Source: an uncultured Parabacteroides sp. (lineage in GTDB: Bacteria; Bacteroidota; Bacteroidia; Bacteroidales; Tannerellaceae). From it: a stretch of DNA of 62,027 nucleotides. Both the position numbers and the translations under genes were made by a program. Shown here one piece after another: positions 25,889 through 35,046 of this stretch. The notes under the pieces were generated by a model. It had not been told where the DNA came from, did not search any database, and saw only the letters and a list, made by a program, of their open reading frames with translations. Numbering within the stretch: the stretch's first letter is position 1; every line of letters begins with the position of its first letter. The stretch lies in NCBI GenBank assembly GCA_910577325.1, contig CAJTMR010000020.1:1-62027 (forward strand). Direction: 5' to 3'.

Positions 25889-28777
25889 CTATTTATAAGA
25901 CGAAATATTGAATAACTTCTTCATCTCACCCGCTTTCACCTTGGCTGTAAACAGGTCTTGCAAATCCTTTGCGGATAAAGAGTAAGAGGGTGCGAAAGCA
26001 GGGGATTCCATGTATTCCAAAATGCTACGGTAGAACTGCCTGGCTTCCGGTTTGTCCTGTACGGCTTTCAGATCGGACATGCAAACCAAGAGTTTGCCCT
26101 TCCCGACCTTGAACTCGAACAACAAGCCCAACTTATGGTTGCGTTCGACATTGTCGATTACCTGCACGATCGGTCGGTAATCGTCGGACAGACGATCCAG
26201 AATCATAGGATAACTCTGCTTGATGATCGTGAACCATTGCCAATCGGTATGGAACTCGGTCGGGAAATCAGCCAATGCCGGATGGGCAGGATCGGTCAGA
26301 ATCCCTAATGTGCCCGGAGAAACAGGCCGGCCTAAGTTCTCGCAAATGGAACGGAACATGCGGTAATTCCAGTAATCCGTCTGGAAAAGCCCGTCTACCG
26401 TTTGGTCCTTATGTTTGTCTTTCCTGGGGAACCAAAGGACTTTGCCGCCTTCCGTCAGGTATTTCAGATGAGCATCCAGATCATCCGTCACGCAAATGTC
26501 TTCAGCCGGGTTAACCTCTTTATCAGCCGGATAAATCCAAAGAGAATAATCATTCCGGTACGGAGTGCCGTCTATCGACAAGGCAAGCGTGAGTTTTTCC
26601 GCTTTCCGGACAGAAGCGATCGCCGGTTTCAATGAGCCTACCTTTGCCAGTTCTCCCTGTTTAACCTGCAAAGGTAAAACACCCTTATCCAAAACCTGTC
26701 GTTTGCTGTTGGTCAATGTCCAGGACAATTGTTTGCCATTCAAATCGCTTTCGGAATAATTGGCAATCTCCACCTCTCCGGTGAGTGCCTCATCGTTCGT
26801 CCAACAGAACTTCCCGGTGCAGAACAGAGGAACCACTTCCGAACAGAAATGCCGCCATTCCTCCGGCGTGATCAACCCTTTACTCTCCATAAAAGCATCT
26901 AAGATTCCGACATAAGCCGAACCCTGTCCCGGATAATCCTGCAAATCGAGCAACTGGAAGCCGCCCCATTCCGGTGTACGCAAGTTCATTTCGATATCCG
27001 CCCGGTACAGCAGAGCCGACCATTTGCCGGAAGCCATCATAAAGTCATGCGCCTGGTCGATCATGCCGGCATCTTCCAAACGTTTCCTGAAGATTTCGAA
27101 ATTGCGAGGCTTCAATACACCCGTATATTTCTTGATCTCTTCATAATTCGGATATACCTGAAACTGCCCTGTCTCGTGACTGATAATCGGAACATCACAC
27201 AAAGCATTGGCAGACGAGAAATCCATCTCCGAATTCGGGTACGTATGATTCAGATACCCGCCGTCATAAGCATCGGCGAATGAGAAAGAGGCACGGGCAT
27301 GCGTGTTGAACTGCTTGTCGTCTTCACGCCCGACACGGCAAGTCGTGAAATAATCCTCATCCGCCTGTTTGCCCTTAAATCCTAAATAATTATTCGAACC
27401 GGAAGCATAGAGATGCCGGTCGTCTTCCTTTTTGAAAGTTCGGACCAGCATGGCAAGCCCTTCTTCGCCGGACATCTCGTTGCCTAATCCGAACATGACG
27501 AAAGAGGCATGATTGCTATACGCCTGATGCAGGTTCCGCCCTTCTTTCAACAGGTAATCGCATAATTCGGAATCGTTTATATCGATATTTCCCCAAACAG
27601 GAAGTTCCGGTTGCAGGTAAATACCTTCGATGTCGGCAGCCTCGAAACAGGCTTCGGGAGGACACCAGGAATGGAAACGGTAATGATTGATGCCGTATTG
27701 TTTCGCCACCCGGAAATAGTGCCGCCAAGTCTCCACGTCCATTGCGGTATGGGCAATCAGCGGGAAGACACAGGCGTCATGTTTCCCACGCAGGAACGTA
27801 GTCTTGCCATTTATGGTGAACTGACGTCCTTTTGTCCTAAAATCACGCAAACCGAAAGTAGCCTGCTCCGTATCAACGGACTGATCTGTTTTTAGTGAGA
27901 CAGAGAAACGATATAGAGACGGTGTGAATTCACTCCAAAGCAAAGCCTTATCCCCCAGCGCAAGTTCGAGCACCTGTTCCGGTTTCATCCAGTCTACTTC
28001 AACTGTCTGTACCGGTGTTTTATGCTGTTTGTCCGTATTCCAAGCTTCGGCATAAAAGGACAATGTACCTTTTCCCGCCCCTTTGTCCGGGTTACGAAGG
28101 ATTACTTTGGCTGTCACGGCTTTTTTTGCGACATCCGGATAAAGCTGGATCTCACCGATCCCGCAAAGAGGGGCGCTTTCCAGATAAAAATCACCGATAA
28201 TCCCGTTCCAGTTCGTCTGCGTGGAAGCGGAATAGGCATGTGAAGAGCCATAGACCTTTTCCGGAACCGCCTCCTTTCCGTTATCGACCAAAATGGCAAG
28301 GGTATGAATTCCGGAAGACAGATAGGAGGACAGGTCATATTGTTGAGCCGTAGAGATATCACTATTCGACCCTACCTCTTTTCCGTCGATCCAGATCGTC
28401 GTGGGTTTCGTGCGTTCCATCACCAGGCGGACGGATGTTCCGTCCCATCCTTCCGGTATATCGACCAGCTTTGTGTACAAAGCTTTCCCTTCAAACATAT
28501 ATTCCCTGGAAAGGACTGTAGTCTGTGTCATATCCGTATTGTAAGTTCCCTTTTTTCCTATATCGGTAGTGCCGGGCAGGAAAAGAGAGTCGGTACAGGG
28601 CTTTGTCAACCAATCAGGAGCAATCCCCGTTCCGGCAGTATCCAGTTGCAACCCCCAATTACCCTCCAGGGAAATGCGGGTCCGGGTATCGGAAGGCATT
28701 TGTCGGGTACAGGCGGAATAAAATCCGGCGGTTAACAACAAGGCAACAAGTTTAATCGAATTTTTCATCTTCTTCAA
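25889..28777 (-). CDS. Glycoside hydrolase family 2 lipoprotein
   Basis: A 962-residue exo-glycosidase of the GH2 type. The lipoprotein signal ends at FYSAC, near residue 23. The N-terminal jelly-roll sugar-binding domain (about 30-210) is followed by an immunoglobulin-like domain. The TIM barrel begins near 325, with RGKHDACVF and HYRFHSWCPPEACFEAADIE. The acid/base Glu is in FVMFGLGNEMSGEE (about 435), and the likely nucleophile is the Glu in VPIISHETGQFQVYP (about 535). GH2 covers beta-galactosidases, mannosidases and glucuronidases; the specificity here cannot be read off. It has its own promoter box and lies just downstream of PUL 2, whose terminator separates them, so it may act on the same glycans. 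Confidence 0.88.
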   Translation of the reverse strand: MKKMKNSIKLVALLLTAGFYSACTRQMPSDTRTRISLEGNWGLQLDTAGTGIAPDWLTKPCTDSLFLPGTTDIGKKGTYNTDMTQTTVLSREYMFEGKALYTKLVDIPEGWDGTSVRLVMERTKPTTIWIDGKEVGSNSDISTAQQYDLSSYLSSGIHTLAILVDNGKEAVPEKVYGSSHAYSASTQTNWNGIIGDFYLESAPLCGIGEIQLYPDVAKKAVTAKVILRNPDKGAGKGTLSFYAEAWNTDKQHKTPVQTVEVDWMKPEQVLELALGDKALLWSEFTPSLYRFSVSLKTDQSVDTEQATFGLRDFRTKGRQFTINGKTTFLRGKHDACVFPLIAHTAMDVETWRHYFRVAKQYGINHYRFHSWCPPEACFEAADIEGIYLQPELPVWGNIDINDSELCDYLLKEGRNLHQAYSNHASFVMFGLGNEMSGEEGLAMLVRTFKKEDDRHLYASGSNNYLGFKGKQADEDYFTTCRVGREDDKQFNTHARASFSFADAYDGGYLNHTYPNSEMDFSSANALCDVPIISHETGQFQVYPNYEEIKKYTGVLKPRNFEIFRKRLEDAGMIDQAHDFMMASGKWSALLYRADIEMNLRTPEWGGFQLLDLQDYPGQGSAYVGILDAFMESKGLITPEEWRHFCSEVVPLFCTGKFCWTNDEALTGEVEIANYSESDLNGKQLSWTLTNSKRQVLDKGVLPLQVKQGELAKVGSLKPAIASVRKAEKLTLALSIDGTPYRNDYSLWIYPADKEVNPAEDICVTDDLDAHLKYLTEGGKVLWFPRKDKHKDQTVDGLFQTDYWNYRMFRSICENLGRPVSPGTLGILTDPAHPALADFPTEFHTDWQWFTIIKQSYPMILDRLSDDYRPIVQVIDNVERNHKLGLLFEFKVGKGKLLVCMSDLKAVQDKPEARQFYRSILEYMESPAFAPSYSLSAKDLQDLFTAKVKAGEMKKLFNISSYK

Positions 28778-28802
28778 GTTTATATTTACGTGCGTACTTC
28801 AG

Positions 28803-28810
28803 CAAAATTA
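28803..28810 (-). promoter_or_regulatory. Promoter -7 box for the GH2 gene
   Basis: The minus strand reads TAATTTTG, a TAnnTTTG match, 26 bp before the start codon at 28777. It lies immediately beyond the PUL 2 terminator, so the GH2 gene is probably transcribed independently. Confidence 0.45.
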
Positions 28811-28811
28811 C

Positions 28812-28856
28812 AAAAAAAGCGCATCAGAATATCCTCGGATAGTCCTGATGCGCTTT
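28812..28856 (-). terminator. Terminator of the PUL 2 operon
   Basis: AAAGCGCATCAG (28816-28827) pairs with CTGATGCGCTTT (28845-28856). On the minus strand the stem is followed by a run of seven T, placed 25 bp after the susD stop codon. Confidence 0.85.
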
Positions 28857-28880
28857 CTCTCTATAATTCAGAACCGGTTA

Positions 28881-30548
28881 CTATTTCCAGCCTTCGTTCT
28901 GGGTAATACGACCCGGATTCAAGTCAATCTCTGCTTGCGGGATCGGCCACCAGAAATCCCTTGCCGTATAGGCATCTCTCTCCGCTGGAATTAAAACGGT
29001 ATGTTCAGGTGTCCCGCTTGAGAAGTCACGATATTCGATACCTTCGATCGGTTTGTTCATTACATCCAACAAAATATTCCAGCGACGGATATCGGCAAAG
29101 CGAAGGCCTTCCTGTGCCAGTTCCACACGTCTTTCGTTGCGGATCAGATCCCGGAGGCTGCCGTTATAATGTTCGGCAACCATCTTGTCGATATCGTTCG
29201 TATTGCCGGCACGGTCACGGATCACTTTTATCAAAGACTTGGCCTCGTCCGTACTTCCGCCGGTTTCCACCAACGCTTCCGCCCTCAACAGGTAGGCTTC
29301 CGCATAGCGGAAAATAATAAACGAGTTATAGGTCGTCCAAGTTTCCGGTTCCTGGCAATATTTCTTCCAAGCCAGTCCGGTAGGCGTCTTGTTCCATTCG
29401 CCACCGCCGCCTTCCGCCAAAGCGTCACCTACGCTGACTTCCTTGTCCTGCAAAGCCCCGTAATCCTTATTGGGATCAAAATAGGTCTTGCCATCCTTTT
29501 CAACCACATTGTTCGGAATCGTATTGAAATATTTGCCGCGCATTTCCATACCCGGAGCATAGATGGTCTGGTAAAAACGGGGATCTTTATTCAAATACGG
29601 CATCGTTTCGTTCCTCTCACCCACATATTCGAAAGCATCAGCCAGTGCCTTCACCGGAGTCGTCACGCAATATCCGCCGATAGACTGGTTATACCAGTTT
29701 CCCCAACTGTTCGTCGCATCCAACGAGTAGCGTCTTACGAGGATCACCTCGTCCAGGTCTTCACAACCGGTCATGAACAACTTGTCAAAATCGGCCAGTT
29801 GCGGAGCGGATGCAATCAGGTGGGCCGTTTCATCCAACGTGAGCTGAAAATAAGACTTATCATTCAGATAGCCGGCGGCATAGGCAGCAGCACGTGCACG
29901 AAGCAGGCGGGCGGCCGGTTTCCCGATCTTCGACTTATTGCCGGGCTTGTCCGGCAGTCCGGCAATTGCCTTGTCCAGATCATCCAGGATAAAATCGAAC
30001 ACTTCTTTCGGGTCCTGTACTTGCTGAACGTTTTCACTCTCCGCTACCGTAGCCGGATTTTCCGTATAAAACATGATATGTCCGAAGATGGAAACCAAAT
30101 CCAAGTAGAAATAAGCACGCAAGGTACGGGCTTCACCCAAAACCCGGTTCCGGTTAGCATCGCTTTCCCCACCCGGCCATTGGTACTTATCGATGTTGTT
30201 GATCACGTTATTCGCACGCTGGACGGAAACATATCCTTTATCCCATTTGTCGGCAGGGAAAGAGGAAGCCGTACTTCCGATGCCCCGTCCCAAATCATAT
30301 CCCCTGTTCCAACTATGCGTAACCAAACCATTATCCGTCACGCCATCCATCCATAAATCATAACTTTCGACATTCAGCCTCTCATACAAGGCGGTCAACG
30401 CCTTTTCATAGTCTTCTGCCGATTTGAAATACCCGTCTGCCGTAATGATACCTTCCGGCTCCAGATCAATATTACTGTTACAACCGCCTGCCATACAAAG
30501 GGTAAAAGCCAATGCCCCATACAGCAACGATTTCTTATATATTTTCAT
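28881..30548 (-). CDS. SusD/RagB-family surface glycan-binding lipoprotein (PUL 2)
   Basis: A 555-residue lipoprotein with a signal ending in LCMAGGC (about residue 23). Family features include RVLGEARTLRAYFYLDLVSI near 135-155 with the usual TPR-like helices, and the C-terminal region NERRVELAQEGLRFADIRRW near 485. It binds glycan at the cell surface with the SusC partner whose gene ends 23 bp upstream. A strong terminator follows, so susD is the last gene of PUL 2. Confidence 0.95.
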   Translation of the reverse strand: MKIYKKSLLYGALAFTLCMAGGCNSNIDLEPEGIITADGYFKSAEDYEKALTALYERLNVESYDLWMDGVTDNGLVTHSWNRGYDLGRGIGSTASSFPADKWDKGYVSVQRANNVINNIDKYQWPGGESDANRNRVLGEARTLRAYFYLDLVSIFGHIMFYTENPATVAESENVQQVQDPKEVFDFILDDLDKAIAGLPDKPGNKSKIGKPAARLLRARAAAYAAGYLNDKSYFQLTLDETAHLIASAPQLADFDKLFMTGCEDLDEVILVRRYSLDATNSWGNWYNQSIGGYCVTTPVKALADAFEYVGERNETMPYLNKDPRFYQTIYAPGMEMRGKYFNTIPNNVVEKDGKTYFDPNKDYGALQDKEVSVGDALAEGGGGEWNKTPTGLAWKKYCQEPETWTTYNSFIIFRYAEAYLLRAEALVETGGSTDEAKSLIKVIRDRAGNTNDIDKMVAEHYNGSLRDLIRNERRVELAQEGLRFADIRRWNILLDVMNKPIEGIEYRDFSSGTPEHTVLIPAERDAYTARDFWWPIPQAEIDLNPGRITQNEGWK

Positions 30549-30571
30549 AATGCTCTATTTATTAGTTTAGA

Positions 30572-33500
30572 TTAAAAGATAATGTTTACACCGAAATTCA
30601 CGATTTTCAACGGAGGGAAATCATTGATCCGATCGCTCTTTCCTTCCGGGTCCAGCCCTTGATACAGGCTACTGAATGTAAGCAGGTTCGAGCCAGAAAC
30701 ATACAATCTCAGTTTCGTGATTCCCAGTTTGTCCGTGATCCCTTTCGAGAAGGTATAGCCCAACTGGGCGTTTTTCAAACGAAGATAGTTTGTCTTTTTC
30801 AGGAAGAAAGAGTTATAAGTAGATGCATTCCGGTTATTGGCCGCTTCCAAACGAGGCATTTCGGCATTTCCATTCCGGTTCTCTTCCGTCCACCTGTCAC
30901 GGAAATGTATGCCGGTGAAAGCCTCATAGCTCGGTCCTTCGATCCATTCGCCGTACATCATACGGTTCGCGCCGCTCGACCCCTGGAACAACAAACTCAA
31001 GTCGAAGCCTTTATATTCGCCGCTGATATTCCATCCATACGTAAACTTCGGGATATTGGAGGCAAAGATCTGACGGTCGTCCGGGTCGATTGTTCCGTCG
31101 TTATTCGTATCGACCAGTTTCACATCGCCGGCATGAAGATCTGACATACCACGCGGGTCCGATTTATATTTGGCACGGTATTCTTCCAATTCCTGTTCGT
31201 TCGCGATCAGACCGTCTGCCTGATAGATATAGAAAGCGTTCAAAGGCGAACCGATCGTCTGGATATTATAACCGCTGATATTCTTGTCGTCTCCACCGCG
31301 ATCGACCCATTCGTTTTTGTTATAAGCCAGGTTGAAAGAGGTGTTGAACGTAAACTCTCCGAATGTTTTACGGAAACCGGCCATCGCCTCTATACCAGAG
31401 TTACGAACCACTCCGGCATTTTGTTCGGGAGCATCCAAGCCGATGAAATGAGGAATACCCAATGCTAACAGAATATCTTTCGTATCTTTTGAGTACCAAT
31501 CCAATTCACCGTAAATCGTATTATTCAGAAAACCGAAGTCCAAACCGATATTGGTCTGTTCCACCGTTTCCCAAGTCACATCCGGATTTGCCATCTTCTT
31601 CTGGTAAACCGCAGAAACAAGGCTACCGTTCATGACCACATTCGAAGTGTTATACTGAGGCAGATACATGAAAGCATCGATACGTTCGTTACCGGTCTGT
31701 CCCCAAGAGGCTCTCAGTTTCAGATTATCCACAAATCCTAAATTCTTCACAAACCCTTCTTCCGAAATACGCCATGCGGCAGAGAAAGACGGGAAAACAC
31801 CCCACTTATGGCCTTTCGCAAAGCGGGAAGAACCGTCGGTACGGATATTCGCTTCAAATAAATATTTATCCTTAAAACCGTAGTTTACACGTCCGAAGAA
31901 AGAATTGATACCCCACTTTGTCGGATATCCTTCCGCAAACTGGCTACCGGCCGAACCTAAAGAAACGTCCGGTAAAGCATCAGAAATCAAATCTTTACGC
32001 TGAGCCATCGAATAGTAGTTGCGGTAAGAGATTTGTTCCATACCATAGAGCAATGCCAGATCATGGTCGTCGCCGAAACGCTTTTTGTAATTGGCCAGGA
32101 AACGAAGTGTCATCTGGTAACTGTTGTTACGTGAATCTTTTACACTGTTCGGATTATTACGCTGTGTAACCAGTTCACCGGCCTCATTGTAGTATTTATA
32201 ATTCTTATAATGGATCTTTCTTCTGTCCCAGGAACCGTTCAAAGAAGCCATACCCGTAAACACCAAATCCTTGATCGGTTCGAAATCGGCTTTTACCTGT
32301 CCATAAACCACATCCTTGTTATAACGGTCTTCCCCGACCACGTCCATATCCATAAGGGAAATAGCATTTCGATTTTGCTTGTCCAGCCGGTAATCACCAT
32401 TTTCATATTTTACCGGAGAGGTCGGTTGCATACTCCATACTTCATATTGCACGCTTCCCAAAGATTCCGGCCACAAACGATCGATATGACGATAAGTCAC
32501 GTCACTACTGACTTTTAACATCTTTCCTATATTCAAGTCCGTATTGACACGATAGCTGTAACGCTGATACTCCGTATTCTCAATCAATCCCGGCTGGTCG
32601 AGATAATCAAACGAAACCAGATAACGTCCGACTTCACTCCCCCCTGTCAGATTCAATGTATGCTGCGTGATATAAGTAGGTTTATATACTTCATTCCCCC
32701 AGTTCAAGTAAGAATGATTATACGGATCATCGCCTCTTTCCGTTGCCAGGATATCATCCTCCGAATATTGGATCGAACCTCCCGAATTAACAAGAGCCTC
32801 GTTTACCATCGTCATATATTCGCGTGCGGAAACCTGTTCGGCTTTTACCGCCCGGTCTTGGAAACCGATCGTACCGTCGTACGATAATTTCACTTTCCCT
32901 TCCTTGCCGCGTTTGGTTGTTACTAAGATTACACCGTGAGCAGCACGTGAACCGTAGATCGAAGCAGATGCGGCATCTTTCAAGACGGAGATATTCTCGA
33001 TTTCGGAAGAAGGAATCTGGCTGAGTGACATTTCGATACCGTCCACCAACACCAACGGTTTGGCATTACCGGTCGTACCGACACCACGCAAGTAGATTTC
33101 AGGATCGTCACTACCCGGAGCACCGCCACGGTCGACTACCGTGATACCGGGGCTCAAACCCTGCAAAGCTTTTGTGGCATTTACCACTGTCATTTTATTG
33201 ATTTCATCCCCTTCCAATTTGGTAACAGCACCCGTAGTCGTCACTTTACGCTGAACACCGTAACCGACAACAACGACCTCGCTCAATGCCTGGGTATCTT
33301 CGACCAACCGGATAGCCAAAGCCGACTGGTTGCCGATCTTTACCTCCTGCGTATTATAACCGATATATGAAACCTGTACGACCGCACCCGGAGCGACTTC
33401 CAGCGTAAACTTGCCATCGATATCGGTGATAATGCCGTTTGTAGTTCCTTTTTCAATCACGTTGGCTCCGATAATCGGTTCACCCATCTCATCCGTGACA

Positions 33501-33919
33501 ACGCCTGTGATTGTCTTCTTTTGCCGGTCAACGAGGAGAGCCGACGTTTCTTTTACTTTATGGCTCGACAAGACAATGTAGGAACCCTTCTGGGAATAAC
33601 TTAATCCCAAAAGGGCAGAGAAATTATCCAAAACCTCCTTGATGGACTTACCGACCATATTAACAGATATCTTTTTATTCACATTCACACCTGCGTCATA
33701 GATAAAAAGATATTCCGTCTGCTTTTCAATAGTATTCAAATAATCTTTCACTGAAAGATTATCACCCTGCAGGGTGATCTTTTGCGATATCGCATGCTCT
33801 GCATGCAAGCAGAAGATGGCTGCAAATAATAACATATAGGTTATTCTCATAATCCTAAATAAATGTTTATGCCGTGATTTTAATAAGAGACAAAACCCCG
33901 ACAGAGGTATTTTATTCAT
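30572..33919 (-). CDS. SusC/RagA-family TonB-dependent outer-membrane transporter (PUL 2)
   Basis: About 1115 residues from the start at 33919 (MNKIPLSGFCLLL), preferred over a farther upstream ATG at 33991; a start at Met-Arg-Ile-Thr (33850) is also possible. Order: signal sequence ending HAEHAISQ, STN domain (LSVKDYLNTIEKQTEYLFIY), carboxypeptidase-like domain (GEPIIGANVIEKGTTNGII), SusC box SEVVVVGYGVQRK, plug (LVLVDGIEMSLSQIP and SASIYGSRAAHGVI) and barrel, ending in a terminal Phe (GVNIIF). The STN domain fits signalling through the FecR encoded 150 bp upstream to the ECF sigma factor at 37138. It forms the glycan import pair with the SusD 23 bp downstream. Confidence 0.96.
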   Translation of the reverse strand: MNKIPLSGFCLLLKSRHKHLFRIMRITYMLLFAAIFCLHAEHAISQKITLQGDNLSVKDYLNTIEKQTEYLFIYDAGVNVNKKISVNMVGKSIKEVLDNFSALLGLSYSQKGSYIVLSSHKVKETSALLVDRQKKTITGVVTDEMGEPIIGANVIEKGTTNGIITDIDGKFTLEVAPGAVVQVSYIGYNTQEVKIGNQSALAIRLVEDTQALSEVVVVGYGVQRKVTTTGAVTKLEGDEINKMTVVNATKALQGLSPGITVVDRGGAPGSDDPEIYLRGVGTTGNAKPLVLVDGIEMSLSQIPSSEIENISVLKDAASASIYGSRAAHGVILVTTKRGKEGKVKLSYDGTIGFQDRAVKAEQVSAREYMTMVNEALVNSGGSIQYSEDDILATERGDDPYNHSYLNWGNEVYKPTYITQHTLNLTGGSEVGRYLVSFDYLDQPGLIENTEYQRYSYRVNTDLNIGKMLKVSSDVTYRHIDRLWPESLGSVQYEVWSMQPTSPVKYENGDYRLDKQNRNAISLMDMDVVGEDRYNKDVVYGQVKADFEPIKDLVFTGMASLNGSWDRRKIHYKNYKYYNEAGELVTQRNNPNSVKDSRNNSYQMTLRFLANYKKRFGDDHDLALLYGMEQISYRNYYSMAQRKDLISDALPDVSLGSAGSQFAEGYPTKWGINSFFGRVNYGFKDKYLFEANIRTDGSSRFAKGHKWGVFPSFSAAWRISEEGFVKNLGFVDNLKLRASWGQTGNERIDAFMYLPQYNTSNVVMNGSLVSAVYQKKMANPDVTWETVEQTNIGLDFGFLNNTIYGELDWYSKDTKDILLALGIPHFIGLDAPEQNAGVVRNSGIEAMAGFRKTFGEFTFNTSFNLAYNKNEWVDRGGDDKNISGYNIQTIGSPLNAFYIYQADGLIANEQELEEYRAKYKSDPRGMSDLHAGDVKLVDTNNDGTIDPDDRQIFASNIPKFTYGWNISGEYKGFDLSLLFQGSSGANRMMYGEWIEGPSYEAFTGIHFRDRWTEENRNGNAEMPRLEAANNRNASTYNSFFLKKTNYLRLKNAQLGYTFSKGITDKLGITKLRLYVSGSNLLTFSSLYQGLDPEGKSDRINDFPPLKIVNFGVNIIF

Positions 33920-34069
33920 AACTTTGTGATATTTAAAGATTAATACTTGTGTTAGACATGTGTTAATTGCAAGGCGGTGAATCTCGCACATTCATCGCCT
34001 TTTACATTGTTTTTCCGTATTCTATTTCATTCCATAGGCATTTCTCGTTTTTAATTTAAGGTTACACAC

Positions 34070-35014
34070 TTACTTGATATAGATAATCGTGTTATCGTCG
34101 CTACGGGTAAAGCTAAAACGCGTACTGCGCTGCAACACTTGCAAGATGAAATCCACACCATCCGAGACACGGCATTTTCCACTGCACCTATAATCATGCA
34201 GTCTTTTGTTCTGAATCACAATGTGGATATCATATGTTTTTTCAAAGCGTTTCATCAGGTCGTCAAAACGAATATCCTCAAAACAGATCAATCCTTCCGT
34301 CCAGCGGTAGTTATCGAGATTGCGGATGGAATCGACCACCATATCATTACCTCTCAATTCCGCTTTCTGCATAGGGGCAAGCCGGAACTTCGATCCCGGT
34401 TCCTGATTGTTCGTCAATTCGACAGAACCTTCCAACAAAGCAACTGAGAACTCACAATTCAGCTCCTCCGACTGGACATTGAATTTCGTTCCCAAAACTT
34501 TTATATCGTATCTATTCGTTTGTACGACAAAGGGATGTTCCGCATCTTCAGATACGTCGAAATAAGCTTCCCCTTTCAACGAAACGTTACGGGTTTCCTC
34601 CGTAAAAGAGGCCGGATAGGTTAATTCGCTACAAGCGTTCAACCAGACGTTCGTCCCATCGGACAGGGTGATATTCGCCCGTTGGCCCGGAGGGACGGAA
34701 ATCTTGTTCATCGCCAAGACAGGAGCCGGTTTCGTCATACGGTCGTATACATACAAGGCAGATACTATCAAAACGGATATTGCAACTGCTATCTTCAGGG
34801 ATTCTCCGATAACGGAAGGCAACCTGAAACGGCGTGCGGCCTGTCCCGAAGGGCTATTTTTCGCCTGATGCAACAACAGCACATCAAAATATTTCCGCTC
34901 TTTAATCAGCTCTTCCCTATTCTTATCAGAAGCATCCACCCAATTGCAGACAGCCTCTTCCTCTTCAAAAGAAGCTGTCCCTGCAAAAAACCGATGTAAT
35001 ACTTTTTTGTCCAT
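34070..35014 (-). CDS. FecR-type anti-sigma factor (PUL 2)
   Basis: A 314-residue protein. The cytoplasmic N-terminus (about 1-70) with CNWVDASDKNREEL is followed by a transmembrane helix (LKIAVAISVLIVSALYVYD, about 72-90). The periplasmic FecR domain has ISVPPGQRANITLSDGTNVW and LKGEAYFDVSEDAEHPFVV, and a DUF4974-type C-terminus ends TIIYIK. It is the partner of the sigma factor at 37138-37692, from which it is separated by a glycosidase gene, and it lies 150 bp upstream of susC. Confidence 0.92.
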   Translation of the reverse strand: MDKKVLHRFFAGTASFEEEEAVCNWVDASDKNREELIKERKYFDVLLLHQAKNSPSGQAARRFRLPSVIGESLKIAVAISVLIVSALYVYDRMTKPAPVLAMNKISVPPGQRANITLSDGTNVWLNACSELTYPASFTEETRNVSLKGEAYFDVSEDAEHPFVVQTNRYDIKVLGTKFNVQSEELNCEFSVALLEGSVELTNNQEPGSKFRLAPMQKAELRGNDMVVDSIRNLDNYRWTEGLICFEDIRFDDLMKRFEKTYDIHIVIQNKRLHDYRCSGKCRVSDGVDFILQVLQRSTRFSFTRSDDNTIIYIK

Positions 35015-35046
35015 ATACTATATAAGCACTCCCCGGAAGCAACCCC

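Noticed and set aside
29169..30356. 395-codon plus-strand frame
   Set aside because: Lies wholly antisense to the PUL 2 susD gene; no motifs, no promoter.
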